A stretch of 64,000 nt of DNA from Cupriavidus sp. EM10. Its GTDB lineage: Bacteria; Pseudomonadota; Gammaproteobacteria; Burkholderiales; Burkholderiaceae. The notes under the pieces are model-generated. The model was not told the DNA's origin. It did no database searches and worked only from the letters and a program-made list of their open reading frames with translations. The stretch covers positions 2,790,001 to 2,854,000 of the forward strand of contig NZ_CP076060.1 of NCBI RefSeq assembly GCF_018729255.1, read 5' to 3'. The stretch's first letter is position 1. Each line of letters opens with the position of its first letter. The position numbers and the translations under genes were made by a program. This document shows, in pieces, positions 10,634-19,271 of this stretch.

Positions 10634-11214
10634 TCAATCACCCCCTCGATTCCACCACCCCAGCCTTGCCGCACCACCCCAAGGCTGAACCTGCAAGTCG
10701 CTCCAAACCCCAGCGACCACTGCAGCGTCTGCGCCAGCGAGATGCCCAGCCAGTGCGCGGCCAGCATCCGCATCGGCCCGGCGTGGGTCACCACCCACAA
10801 CCGCTGATCCGATTCGATATCGAGCCTATCGGCCCACTCGGCCACGCGTGCCATCACCTGCGCCGGGCTTTCGCCGCCGTGCGGGCGGGCGCCCAACAGG
10901 TCGGCTGCCCAGATATCCAGTGCATCGCGCGGGATATCGGCCCAGGGCTGCCCTTCCCACTCGCCGAAATCCATCTCGCGCAGCCGTGGCTCCACCTCGG
11001 CAACGGGCAGCCCCGGCACACAGCCGATCAGTTGCGCCGCCGTATCCCGGGCGCGCCGGGCCGGACTCGTCAAAATGCGATGCGGTGCCGCCAGGCCGGC
11101 CACGGCGTGCGACGGATCTGGCGTAAGGGGCAGCGTCAGCGCCAGGTCGAGGCTGCCATAGCAGATGCCCGCCGCCACCTCGGGCTGCGCATGGCGAATT
11201 AGTAGAATTTCCAT
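10634..11214 (-). pseudogene. cobC: Alpha-ribazole phosphatase, probable 3' frameshift
   Basis: A histidine-phosphatase-fold CobC, which removes the phosphate from alpha-ribazole 5'-phosphate or adenosylcobalamin phosphate. The RHA motif is at residues 7-9 (LLIRHAQPE), and REMDFGEWEG and VTHAGPMRML follow. As read, the frame runs on through the repeat cluster to a stop at 10447 (255 residues), with the last 60 made only of repeat sequence. Adding one C to the five-C run at 10641-10645 gives a TGA at 10634 and a protein of 193 residues, the usual family length. I therefore give the corrected end. The start overlaps the cobS 3' end by 16 bases. Confidence 0.8.
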
Positions 11215-11975
11215 GCCGCGGCCACCAGATAGATCGACAGCTCGGCAAACTGCTGCGCCATGCCCAGGCAGTCGCCGGTATAACCGCCGATGCGCCGCAC
11301 GAAATAGGCGCCCAGCGCGGCCCGCAGCGCGGCCAGCACCAGCACGGTGACGATGGCAAACCACGGCGACATCCACAGCAACGGCAGCACGCCGCACCCC
11401 AGCGCAAACGCCAGGCTGCGCGTCTCCAGCCGCTGCGCCACGGGCTTGGCCTTTCCCTCGTGGCGCACATAATCGTGCGTGGCCAGGAACGTGATGGCCA
11501 TCGCGCGGCTGGCGCCATGGCCGGCCACCAGCACGGCCAGCAGCATCGCGCCGCCCTGCCCCTCGCCCACGGACACCAGCAGTTGCCACTTCAGCAGCAG
11601 CGCCACCACGATGGCAATGGCGCCGAACGCGCCCACGCGGGAATCGTGCATGATCGCCAGCACGTCCTCGGGCCGATAGCCGCCGCCGAACGCATCCACG
11701 CAGTCGGCCAGCCCATCCTCGTGGAACGCGCCCGTCAGCAGCAGCGTGGTGGCCATGCCCAGCACGATGGCCACCGACGGCGACCAGAGTTGCCACGCCA
11801 GCCCCGTCACCAGCGCCCCGGCCACGCCCACCAGCAGGCCCACCGCCGGGAAATAGCGCGCGGCGGCGTTCAGGTAGTGCGGCTCGAACCCCACCCACAC
11901 CGCCAGGCGCTGCGGCATGGGCACGCGCGTGAAGTAGCCCACGGCGGTGAGGAAGTAGCGGAGTTCGTCGGCCAT
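11199..11975 (-). CDS. cobS: Adenosylcobinamide-GDP ribazoletransferase (cobalamin synthase)
   Basis: A 258-residue polytopic inner-membrane enzyme that joins adenosylcobinamide-GDP to alpha-ribazole. Typical CobS motifs are YFTRVPMP near the start, GAFHEDGLADCVDAFGGG near residues 78-95, and MHDSRVGAFGAIAIV near 103-117. Hydrophobic segments fill the rest of the protein. It lies 18 bases after cobT and overlaps cobC, within the riboswitch-led minus-strand operon. Confidence 0.94.
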   Translation of the reverse strand: MADELRYFLTAVGYFTRVPMPQRLAVWVGFEPHYLNAAARYFPAVGLLVGVAGALVTGLAWQLWSPSVAIVLGMATTLLLTGAFHEDGLADCVDAFGGGYRPEDVLAIMHDSRVGAFGAIAIVVALLLKWQLLVSVGEGQGGAMLLAVLVAGHGASRAMAITFLATHDYVRHEGKAKPVAQRLETRSLAFALGCGVLPLLWMSPWFAIVTVLVLAALRAALGAYFVRRIGGYTGDCLGMAQQFAELSIYLVAAAWKFY

Positions 11976-11993
11976 GGCGTCGTGTCTCCGGGG

Positions 11994-13058
11994 TCAGGCG
12001 GAAGCGTTGCTGATGCCGGCGCCGCTGAACGTCGCCATCTCGCGCAGGAACGCGACGGCGGACGCCACCAGCGGCCACACCAGCGCGGCGCCGGTGCCTT
12101 CGCCCAGGCGCAGGTCCAGCGCCAGCAGCGGCTCGGCCTTGAACTCGGCCAGCAGCGCGCGGTGGCCCTGTTCGTGCGAGCAGTGCGAGAACACGCAGTA
12201 CTGCAGCACGGTCGGATCGATGCGCGCGGCCACCAGCAGTGCCGCCGAGGCGATGAAACCATCCACCAGGATCACCATGCGGCTGGCCGCGGCAGCCAGG
12301 TAGGCGCCAGTCATCGCCGCGATCTCGAAGCCACCGAACGTGGCCAGCACGTCCAGCGGGTCGGTGGCATCCGGATGCCGCGCCAGGGCTTGCGCCAGGA
12401 TGTCGCGCTTGCGCGCCACGCCTGCATCGTCCAGCCCCGTGCCGCGCCCCGTGCAGGCTTCCAGCGGCAGGCCGGTCAGGCGGCTCATCACGCAGGCGGC
12501 CGCTGACGTATTGGCAATGCCCATCTCGCCGAAACCGATCACATTGGTGCCCTGCTGCGCGTGGCGCAGCACGCGTGCGATGCCGGTGTTGATCGCCGCC
12601 CCAGCCTCGGCCGGGGTCATGGCCGGCTGCTCGACGAAATTGCGCGTGCCATTGGCCACGCGGCTGTTCACGAGGCCCGGCGACGCGGGCAGCGGCGCGC
12701 GCACGCCCACATCGACCACTTCGAGCGCCAGCCCGTGCAGCCGCGTGAACACGTTGATGGCCGCCCCGCCGTTCAGGAAGTTCAGCACCATCTGCGCGGT
12801 GACTTCGGCCGGGAAGGCGCTGACGCCGGCATCGGCCACGCCATGGTCGCCCGCGAACACGATGATGGCGGGCCGGTTCAGGTCGGGCACGGCCTCGCCC
12901 CGGATCAGCCCGATCTGTAGCGCCAGGCTTTCGAGCCGGCCCAGCGACCCGGGCGGCTTGGTCTTGTCGTCGATGGCGGCCTGCAGCGCGCCACGCAGCG
13001 ATTCGTCAAGCGGCGCGATGGGCGGCAGGGTCAGCGCAAAATCGGAAATATGTGTCAT
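11994..13058 (-). CDS. cobT: Nicotinate-nucleotide--dimethylbenzimidazole phosphoribosyltransferase
   Basis: A 354-residue CobT. It transfers phosphoribose from nicotinate mononucleotide to 5,6-dimethylbenzimidazole, making alpha-ribazole phosphate for CobC and CobS. Motifs include KPPGSLGRLE at 34-43, FAGDHGVADAGVSAFP at 68-83, Glu178 in GFGEMGIANTS, and the catalytic-type Glu320 in LRLGEGTGAAL. The ATG at 13058 is preferred over one eight codons upstream because it gives the family N-terminus. It sits 17 bases after cobO. Confidence 0.95.
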   Translation of the reverse strand: MTHISDFALTLPPIAPLDESLRGALQAAIDDKTKPPGSLGRLESLALQIGLIRGEAVPDLNRPAIIVFAGDHGVADAGVSAFPAEVTAQMVLNFLNGGAAINVFTRLHGLALEVVDVGVRAPLPASPGLVNSRVANGTRNFVEQPAMTPAEAGAAINTGIARVLRHAQQGTNVIGFGEMGIANTSAAACVMSRLTGLPLEACTGRGTGLDDAGVARKRDILAQALARHPDATDPLDVLATFGGFEIAAMTGAYLAAAASRMVILVDGFIASAALLVAARIDPTVLQYCVFSHCSHEQGHRALLAEFKAEPLLALDLRLGEGTGAALVWPLVASAVAFLREMATFSGAGISNASA

Positions 13059-13075
13059 CGATCTTCTTGGTTCTC

Positions 13076-13708
13076 TCACATCTCGACGCCGCGTTGCGCC
13101 TTGATCCCTTGCTGGAATGCGTGCTTGACCGGCGTCATGTCCGTCACCGTGTCGGCCGCCTCCACCAGCGCGGGCGGCGCGCCACGGCCCGTGATCACCA
13201 CGTGCTGCATCGCGGGACGCGCCCGCAGGTCGGCAATCACGGTCTCGACATCAAGATAGTGCAACTTCAACGCGATATTCAGTTCATCGAACAGCACGAG
13301 GCCGATGGTCGGGTCGCACAGCATGCGGCGCGCCACTTCCCAAGCGGCCTCGGCCTTGGCCACGTCGCGGGCGCGGTCCTGGGTTTCCCAGGTGTAGCCC
13401 TCGCCCATCACGTGGAATTCGCATTGATCCGGAAAGCGCTGCAGGAACATTTCCTCGCCGCTCGGGATCGCGCCCTTGATGAACTGGACCACGCCCGTGC
13501 GCATGCCGTGCCCCATCGCGCGCACCACCATGCCGAAGCCCGAGCTGGACTTGCCCTTGCCGTTGCCGGTGGTGATGACGATCACGCCGCGCTCGGTCTG
13601 GGCGGCGGCGATCTTTGCGTCGACCACCTCCTTCTTGCGGACCATGCGGTTCTTGTGGCGTTCGTCGCGGCCGTCGTCGGCCGGGGTGGTGTTCTCGGTA
13701 TCACTCAT
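13076..13708 (-). CDS. cobO: Cob(I)yrinic acid a,c-diamide adenosyltransferase
   Basis: A 210-residue CobA/CobO-type ATP:corrinoid adenosyltransferase. The P-loop GNGKGKSSS is at 48-56. RAMGHGMRTGVVQFIKG follows, then VLFDELNIAL as the Walker B-like part. It adenosylates corrinoids before amidation, or salvaged cobinamide. The ATG at 13708 overlaps the btuD stop (ATGAGTGA); a further ATG four codons upstream is an alternative. Confidence 0.93.
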   Translation of the reverse strand: MSDTENTTPADDGRDERHKNRMVRKKEVVDAKIAAAQTERGVIVITTGNGKGKSSSGFGMVVRAMGHGMRTGVVQFIKGAIPSGEEMFLQRFPDQCEFHVMGEGYTWETQDRARDVAKAEAAWEVARRMLCDPTIGLVLFDELNIALKLHYLDVETVIADLRARPAMQHVVITGRGAPPALVEAADTVTDMTPVKHAFQQGIKAQRGVEM

Positions 13709-14513
13709 GGCGTTTTCCATCTGGGATCAGCGCGGCGTGCGTGCCGTCGCTGATGCGGATAATCGGGGTGCGCAGCGCTCGCGAGCACTGCGCCGGGGTC
13801 AGGACGTCTTCGGCCGGGCCATGCAGGGCGAGCCCGTCTTCGGACATCAGCAGTGCGTGGGTGGCGTGGCGCAGGGCCAGCGTCAGGTCGTGCAGGATCA
13901 CCACGGCGGCGTGGCGGCCGGCGCCGGTCAGGCGGCGCAGCACGTCGAGCACCATGATCTGGTGGCGCATGTCCAGGTGCGAGACCGGCTCGTCCAGCAT
14001 CAGCAGCGGTGCCTGCTGGGCCAGCACGGCGGCCAGCGACACGCGCTGGCGCTCGCCGCCGGACAGGGTCAGCACGTCGCGCGCCGCCAGCGCATCGAGA
14101 TCGCACTCGGCCATTACGTCGCGCACCACGCGGTCGTCGTCGCGCTTGCCCCAGCCCCACCCGCTCATGTGCGGATGGCGGCCGATGCGCACCGCATCCT
14201 CGACAGCCATCGAAAAGGTGTCATGCACGGCCTGCGGCAGGTAGGCGCGCTGGCGGGCCAGCGCGGCCGGCGCCACCTGCGTGGCGGCCACGCCATCGAT
14301 TTCCACGGCCCCGCCATCGGGCGCGCGCAGGCCGGCCAGCACGCCCATCAGCGTTGACTTGCCCACGCCATTCGGGCCGACGATGCACCAGAGCTGGCCA
14401 GGGTGGATCGACAGCGACAGGCCATCGACCAGCACGCGGCTGCCCGCGCGCAGGCGCACGTCGCGCAGCACCACGGCGGGGCACGGGGCCAGCGGTTCGA
14501 ACCACGGGCTCAT
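13701..14513 (-). CDS. btuD: Cobalamin ABC transporter ATP-binding protein
   Basis: A 270-residue ABC ATPase of the FecE/BtuD class. Walker A GPNGVGKST is at 46-54, the Q-loop region RAYLPQAV follows, the signature is LTLSGGERQR, Walker B is LLMLDEPVSHLD, and the switch His is in VILHDLTLA. It powers B12 entry with BtuC and BtuF. Its ATG overlaps the btuC stop. A siderophore substrate cannot be excluded from the protein alone, but btuB and cob genes flank it on both sides. Confidence 0.92.
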   Translation of the reverse strand: MSPWFEPLAPCPAVVLRDVRLRAGSRVLVDGLSLSIHPGQLWCIVGPNGVGKSTLMGVLAGLRAPDGGAVEIDGVAATQVAPAALARQRAYLPQAVHDTFSMAVEDAVRIGRHPHMSGWGWGKRDDDRVVRDVMAECDLDALAARDVLTLSGGERQRVSLAAVLAQQAPLLMLDEPVSHLDMRHQIMVLDVLRRLTGAGRHAAVVILHDLTLALRHATHALLMSEDGLALHGPAEDVLTPAQCSRALRTPIIRISDGTHAALIPDGKRHE

Positions 14514-15529
14514 CGCGGCCTCCGCAGCAGCAGGTAGAGGAAGGTCGGCACGCCCAGCAGCGCCGTGATGACGCCCACCGGCAGTTGCGCCGGCGCGATG
14601 ACGGTGCGGGCGATCAGGTCCGCCGCCATCAGCAGCGTGCCGCCCAGCAGCACCGACGCAGGCAGCAACTGGCGCTGGTCGTTGCCCCATGCCAGCCGCA
14701 CCATGTGCGGCACCACCAGGCCGACAAAGCCGATGGAGCCGGCCGTGGTGATGGCGGCGGCAATCGAAAACGAGGCGATCAGGAAGGTAGCCAGCCGCAG
14801 GCGGCCCACGCGCACGCCCAGCGACTGCGCGACGGTCTCGCCGAGCAGCATCACGTTCAGGGCACGCGCCAGCGGCATCGCCAGCCCCAATGCCACCACC
14901 AGCGTGGCCATGGCCCAGCCGTAGCTGGCCGTGCCGCCCAGGTCGCCAGTCAGCCAGAACAGCATGCCGCGCAGCCGCGATTCGGGCGCGATGGCCAGGA
15001 TCAGCGTGATCAGCGCGCCCCAGCCGGACGCCAGGATCACGCCGGTCAGCAACAGCCGCGCGCCGGCCTCGTGATGGCCGCCCTGCACTTGCGGATGCAG
15101 CAGATCGCGCCGCGCCAGCGTGGCCACCAGCAGCATCGAACAGAGCGCGCCGCCCGCCGCGCCGGTCTGGATCACCCACACCGGCATCGACAGCAGCATC
15201 GCCAGCAGCGCGCCGGTGGAAGCCCCGCCCGACACGCCCAGCACATAGGGCTCCGCCAGCGGATTGCGCAGCAGCACCTGCATCAGCGCGCCGGACAGCG
15301 CCAGCAGCCCGCCGCACGCGAACGCCGCCGCCGCACGGGGCAGCCGCAGTTCGCGCACGATGGCGCCGGCCAGGCCGCTATCGGCGCCGCTATTCGTACC
15401 AATCAGCGCCTGCCAGACCTGCGAGGCGTCCAGCGCCACGCTGCCGGCCGCCAGCGACAGTGCGAACACCGCCACCCCGGCAAGCGCCAGGACGGTCCAG
15501 ACGGTCAGCGCGCGGCGCAGTTCGGTCAT
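14510..15529 (-). CDS. btuC: Cobalamin ABC transporter permease
   Basis: A 339-residue FecCD/BtuC-type permease with about ten hydrophobic segments. LRLPRAAAAFACGGLLALSG near 62-81 and LAEPYVLGVSGGASTGALLAM near 93-113 are the classic family signature. TTAGSIGFVGLVVPHMVRL near 263-281 is the region that contacts the ATPase. Sixteen bases separate it from btuB, and it overlaps btuD by four bases. Confidence 0.92.
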   Translation of the reverse strand: MTELRRALTVWTVLALAGVAVFALSLAAGSVALDASQVWQALIGTNSGADSGLAGAIVRELRLPRAAAAFACGGLLALSGALMQVLLRNPLAEPYVLGVSGGASTGALLAMLLSMPVWVIQTGAAGGALCSMLLVATLARRDLLHPQVQGGHHEAGARLLLTGVILASGWGALITLILAIAPESRLRGMLFWLTGDLGGTASYGWAMATLVVALGLAMPLARALNVMLLGETVAQSLGVRVGRLRLATFLIASFSIAAAITTAGSIGFVGLVVPHMVRLAWGNDQRQLLPASVLLGGTLLMAADLIARTVIAPAQLPVGVITALLGVPTFLYLLLRRPR

Positions 15530-15545
15530 GGCGCGACGCTACGCC

Positions 15546-17480
15546 TTACTTCTGGCGCCAGCCGAGCGTGATGAACCCGGCGCGGCCCTGCGTGTTGTAG
15601 GGCCAGGCAAGCTGGTAGTTCTTGTCGAACAGGTTTTCCACACGGGCGGCCACGAACCATTGCTTGTCGATGTTGTAGCGGGCATTGAGGTTGACGATAC
15701 CGTATCCGCCCAGGATGCGCCCGCTGTTGTCAAGCCGCTCGGACGACAGCAGCCATTCGCCCCCGAAGCGCCAGCTGCCGAAGTTGCGGCCCACGTCGAA
15801 CGACGCATGGCGGCGCGCACGGCGCAGCAGCTGGGTGTTGCTGCTTTCGTCCACGGGATTCTGGAAGGTCACGGCGGCGCCCAGGTCGGTGCCCCACACG
15901 GTGGCGCGCCACGACGCCTCGATGCCCTGCACCTTGGCCTTGTTGACATTCTGCGCCAGGAACACGCCGCTGCCCACGGCCGTCGACACGATCAGGTCGT
16001 CGTAGCGCGTCTCGAACGCCGTCACGCGCAGCAGGCCGGCGCTGGCGGTATCCACCTGCACGCCCGCCTCGGCGGACTTGGCGCGCTCGGGCTGCAGGTT
16101 CGGCTGGCCGAAGCCGGGGAAGTACAGTTCGTTGAAGGTTGGCGCGCGGAACGCGTTGCTGACGTTGGCAATCAGCTTGACCTGCTCGGTCACGTTGAAG
16201 CCATAGCCGGCAAAGAAGCTGCCCTGGTTGCCGAAGTCGGAATAGTGGTCGTTGCGCCCGTTCAACTGCAGCTGGTTCCGGCCGATCCGGCCCTCGTAGC
16301 CGCCGTACACCGAGAACACGTTGCGCGACGGCGCGTTGTACGAACTTGACGCCAGCGTCTGCTGCAGCCAGTCGGTGCCGAACAGCAGCTTGTGGTCGGG
16401 CGTCAACGCGTATTCGTTCTGCCAGTTGAACTGGCGGTTGCGCGTGCTGAACAGGCTGTCGAACAGGCCGTTCTTCGTCCCCTCGCTGCGGTCCTCGCTC
16501 TGCGACAGCTTGAAGTGCGTGGTCCACGCCGAGGTGACCTTGCCGTTGACGAAGGCCGACAGCGTGTACAGCTCGCTGTTCATGCGGAAGTCGTCGGTCG
16601 GCTTGCCGCTGGTGCTGTCGTACGACAGGTCGCTCTTCGAATAGTAGGCGGAAAAGCCGGCATCCCAGTCGGACGTGAATTTGTGGCGGATCTGGCCCGA
16701 CACGCTCTTGTTCTCGTACGGGTTGTCGCCCGGGTTCGGCCCGTTCCCGCGCCGGACGGCGGCGGCGTTGGCGGCAGCCCACTGGTTATAGTTGATCGAC
16801 GAAAAACCGTCGGTCTTGAAGATCGATCCCGTCACGTTGAACGACGTATCGCCGATCTGGCCGCCGTAGCCTACCGTGCCCTGGCGCGTGTTGTTGCTGC
16901 CGTACTCGACCTGCGCATTGGCCGCTGGCGCCTGGCCGGCGCCGTTCTTGGTGAAGATCTGCACCACGCCGCCGATGGCGTCCGACCCGTACAGCGCCGA
17001 CACGTTGCCGCGCACCACTTCGATATGGTCGATCTGGTCGGGCAGGATGTTCGCCAGCTGCGCCGTGCCGCCGCTGACACCGGCCACGCGCACGCCATCG
17101 ATCAGGATCAGCACCTGGTTGGAATTGGCGCCGCGCATGAACAGCGAGGTATTGGCACCCATGCCGCCGTTGCTGGCGAATTCCACGCCGGCCTGCCCGC
17201 GCAGCAGCGAGCGCAGGTCGGGCGCCTGCGAATTGACGATGTCTTCCTGGGTGACCACCGTCGTGTGCGGCAGCGCCTCGGTCACGCGCTGCGCGGTGCG
17301 CGATGCGGTGACGACCACGGGGTCCAGGGACTGGACCTGCGGCTGGGCGGCGGGTGCCTCCTGGGCGAAGGCCGCGAACGGGGATGCGGAAAAAACGGCA
17401 ACGGCCGCCATGATGGCGGACACGGACGGACGAACCGGCGGCTTCACCGCGACGGTCGACCTGGATGGCGTGGAACGCAT
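15546..17480 (-). CDS. btuB: TonB-dependent vitamin B12 outer-membrane receptor
   Basis: A 644-residue TonB-dependent receptor. A signal peptide ends near FAQ (about residue 38). The TonB box DPVVVTASR lies near residues 51-59, followed by the plug domain (LRSLLRGQAGVEFASNGG, RGANSNQVLILIDGVRV, EVVRGNVSALYGSDAIGG). A 22-strand barrel follows, with FRAPTFNELYFPGFGQPNL near 515-535. The ATG at 17480 gives this signal peptide; the open frame continues upstream into the riboswitch. It ends in WRQK, not the usual aromatic residue. It is the first gene of the riboswitch-controlled operon. Confidence 0.92.
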   Translation of the reverse strand: MRSTPSRSTVAVKPPVRPSVSAIMAAVAVFSASPFAAFAQEAPAAQPQVQSLDPVVVTASRTAQRVTEALPHTTVVTQEDIVNSQAPDLRSLLRGQAGVEFASNGGMGANTSLFMRGANSNQVLILIDGVRVAGVSGGTAQLANILPDQIDHIEVVRGNVSALYGSDAIGGVVQIFTKNGAGQAPAANAQVEYGSNNTRQGTVGYGGQIGDTSFNVTGSIFKTDGFSSINYNQWAAANAAAVRRGNGPNPGDNPYENKSVSGQIRHKFTSDWDAGFSAYYSKSDLSYDSTSGKPTDDFRMNSELYTLSAFVNGKVTSAWTTHFKLSQSEDRSEGTKNGLFDSLFSTRNRQFNWQNEYALTPDHKLLFGTDWLQQTLASSSYNAPSRNVFSVYGGYEGRIGRNQLQLNGRNDHYSDFGNQGSFFAGYGFNVTEQVKLIANVSNAFRAPTFNELYFPGFGQPNLQPERAKSAEAGVQVDTASAGLLRVTAFETRYDDLIVSTAVGSGVFLAQNVNKAKVQGIEASWRATVWGTDLGAAVTFQNPVDESSNTQLLRRARRHASFDVGRNFGSWRFGGEWLLSSERLDNSGRILGGYGIVNLNARYNIDKQWFVAARVENLFDKNYQLAWPYNTQGRAGFITLGWRQK

Positions 17481-17574
17481 GAGCAGGATGGATGAGAACG
17501 GCCGGGCCCGTTCCCCGCGGACCTGATGGCGAATTGGCGTGCCGCATGGGGTGCGGACGCCCGCGTTCTTCAGG

Positions 17575-17855
17575 CCGGTATCCGGGCTGACGACATCAGG
17601 CAGGCCGCCTTCCCGACCGACTCCCCGCAACCTCCGGCGAGTCCGAATCAGTGGCGCTAGGCCCGCCCTGCGAATGGCGCATGGCGTGTTCGCGGTCGCT
17701 TACCGTTGCGGGGGCAGCACAGGTTGGCCGGCTCCGCTCGCGTCCAGCCTGGCCGATCGACATCGTCCCGGGCTGGCGGGCGGAAACCCGGCTCCCTGTT
17801 TCCCGTTGAACTGCAGCCCCTGCGTAAGGGGGCCGCGAGCACCTGGAACGTGCGC
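17575..17855 (-). promoter_or_regulatory. Cobalamin riboswitch leading the btuB operon
   Basis: Reading the minus strand from about 17855 down, the core signatures appear in order: TTCCAGGTGC and ACGGGAAACAGGGAGCCGG, then CTGCCCCCGCAACGGTAAGC (near 17720-17700), then the B12 box with GCCACTG (17655-17649), and finally GGGAAGGCGG with a closing CCCGG. This matches the adenosylcobalamin-binding family (Rfam RF00174). It sits about 95 bases before the btuB ATG and should switch off expression of btuB and the genes behind it when cobalamin is plentiful. Confidence 0.93.
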
Positions 17856-18066
17856 GAGTGTAGGGAGTTTCAAAGTTGCAGTCAATGCGATGGCTCAAGT
17901 TGCCGATAACCGTGATTGATACGCGAAATCACGCCGTTCGCCGCTGATCGGCGCAACTTCCATGCGGCAGCCGGGTCTCACCGGGCGCGTTGGCGGTAGC
18001 CTCCGCGCGTGCATCGGCTAGAATCCCGAAACCTGACCCTTACTCCTACCGGACACGACAGGCACT

Positions 18067-18390
18067 ATGCTCAACGAACTCGAACAACTGGCCGCCAAGA
18101 TCGGGCGCGTGCTGCATCACGCGGACACCCTGGCGGCGGAAAACCAGCGGCTGCGCGCGGAGATCGACCGCCTGCAGGCCGAGGCGAGCACGTTGCGCGC
18201 GGACCGCGAAGCCATGGCGGCCGACCGCGAGCTGCTCAACATCAAGATCGAGGAAGCGCAGCTGCGCATCCAGTCCATCCTGGACAAGCTGCCCACGGCC
18301 AGCGATGCGCGCCAGCTCGACCTGCTGGGCAACGGCCAGGCCGGCGCCGCATCGGAAGGTTCGCAGCAAGCCCCCGGAGAACACGCATGA
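18067..18390 (+). CDS. Small coiled-coil protein, possible ZapB-like partner of ZapA
   Basis: A 107-residue protein. Residues 1-75 form one continuous heptad pattern (LNELEQLAAKIGRVLHHADT, then AAENQRLRAEIDRLQAEAS), so a parallel coiled coil is likely. The tail is Gly/Ala/Gln-rich and probably disordered. It overlaps zapA by four bases. Short coiled-coil proteins before zapA in betaproteobacteria are often annotated as hypothetical or ZapB-like. A role in Z-ring assembly is inferred from context only. Confidence 0.7.
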   Translation: MLNELEQLAAKIGRVLHHADTLAAENQRLRAEIDRLQAEASTLRADREAMAADRELLNIKIEEAQLRIQSILDKLPTASDARQLDLLGNGQAGAASEGSQQAPGEHA

Positions 18391-18710
18391 GCAACAAGCA
18401 AGTGGAACTGAATATCGCCGGCCAGCCCTATCGCTTCGCCATCTCGCCCGAGAACGAGGCCGCACTGCTGGAGGCTGCCGCGCTGGTGGACGACAAGATG
18501 AACAAGCTCAAGGGCAGCGTGTCGGCCAAGGGCGTGGAACGCGTGGCGGTGATGGCGGCCATCAGCATCGCGTCGGACCTGCTGGCGATCCGCCGCAAGC
18601 AGGAAGAGGACGGTGCGATTCCGGTCGACGCGGTGCGTGCCCGCATCCGTGAACTGAACGACCGCGCCGACGAGGCGCTGCGCCAGTACGCGCACGTGGG
18701 CACGCGCTGA
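18387..18710 (+). CDS. zapA: Cell division protein ZapA
   Basis: A 107-residue ZapA, which cross-links FtsZ filaments. It begins with the typical strand (KQVELNIAGQPYRFAISPEN) and then a helical part with EAAALVDDKMNKLK and RVAVMAAISIASDLL. The C-terminal coiled coil is near 70-105. The ATG overlaps the stop of the upstream coiled-coil gene. 6S RNA follows, an order also seen in Escherichia coli (zapA-ssrS). Confidence 0.92.
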   Translation: MSNKQVELNIAGQPYRFAISPENEAALLEAAALVDDKMNKLKGSVSAKGVERVAVMAAISIASDLLAIRRKQEEDGAIPVDAVRARIRELNDRADEALRQYAHVGTR

Positions 18711-18858
18711 GCCGCGTAAAAAACCCTGACGGCAATACTTGAATTGCACGGCCGTGGCCAAATATGTGGTCTATGTGAAGCCGGTGCCGCGCACAAGCCG
18801 ATGATGTGCATGGATGTGCCGGTTGTTGTGGAAAATGTAACGCCCCGACGTATCCGGC

Positions 18859-18887
18859 TTGGTATCACTGACGTCGCGGTGTATAGT
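18859..18887 (+). promoter_or_regulatory. Candidate sigma-70 promoter upstream of 6S RNA
   Basis: TTGGTA (18859-18864), 17 bases, then TATAGT (18882-18887). Transcription would begin near 18894, about 150 bases before the 6S 5' stem, as for a long 6S precursor. Found by eye; a proximal promoter was not identified. Confidence 0.35.
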
Positions 18888-18979
18888 GGAGCCACTGCGC
18901 GGCCAGACTGACCGACGCAGCTGGATGGTCGGGTTATCGGGCCCGGCCGCCGTTTCCATCCCATCCCGGTTTGAAACGG

Positions 18980-19035
18980 CAAACGTCTGACATCCCAAGC
19001 GTCTGGCACGCACAGGAACCCAAGTCAGACGTTTG
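18980..19035. promoter_or_regulatory. Perfect 12-base inverted repeat before 6S RNA
   Basis: CAAACGTCTGAC at 18980-18991 is matched by GTCAGACGTTTG at 19024-19035 with a 32-base loop. It ends five bases before the 6S 5' stem. It could be a regulator site or a processing hairpin in a 6S precursor. Confidence 0.5.
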
Positions 19036-19040
19036 ACAGT

Positions 19041-19252
19041 TTCCCTGCCTGGTTCGTGAGGGTCATAAACTCCTTGAACCGATATGCATTGCATGGTGCG
19101 GGATCATGTCGTGTGGGCGAGCGCGTTACCGCATTCACAGTCCTGGCTTCGGCTGGACTCCCTGAGTGGGCGATGTACCCGAAATACGACTTCCGCAGCC
19201 ACTCTGAACCTCACTTGGGTTCAGGATGCCGACCCAGCGGCCGAGGCGGGGA
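19041..19252 (+). ncRNA. ssrS: 6S RNA
   Basis: A regulator RNA that binds the sigma-70 RNA polymerase holoenzyme by mimicking an open promoter. The ends form a closing stem (TTCCCTGCCTGG with CCGAGGCGGGGA). The 5' half (GGTTCGTGAGGGTC, CTCCTTGAACCGATATG) lines up by eye with E. coli 6S (TGTTCGCAAGCGG, CCCTGAGCCGATAT). The 3' half has GAACCTCACTTGGGTTC, like E. coli GAACCAAGGGTTC. It lies downstream of zapA and just before a strong terminator. The exact ends are estimates from the stem; the length is about 212 bases. Confidence 0.82.
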
Positions 19253-19271
19253 CCCCCTTCAAGTGATGAAG

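Larger units (their letters stand above)
18711..19040. other. Intergenic region between zapA and 6S RNA
   Basis: No coding sequence is supported here. It holds a possible sigma-70 promoter at 18859-18887 and a perfect 12-base inverted repeat at 18980-18991 and 19024-19035, both listed separately. No clear terminator follows zapA. Confidence 0.6.

Noticed and set aside
19033..19038. TTGACA as the -35 box of the 6S promoter
   Set aside because: It lies immediately before the 6S 5' stem and no -10 box stands at a fitting distance; a start from it would fall inside the RNA.
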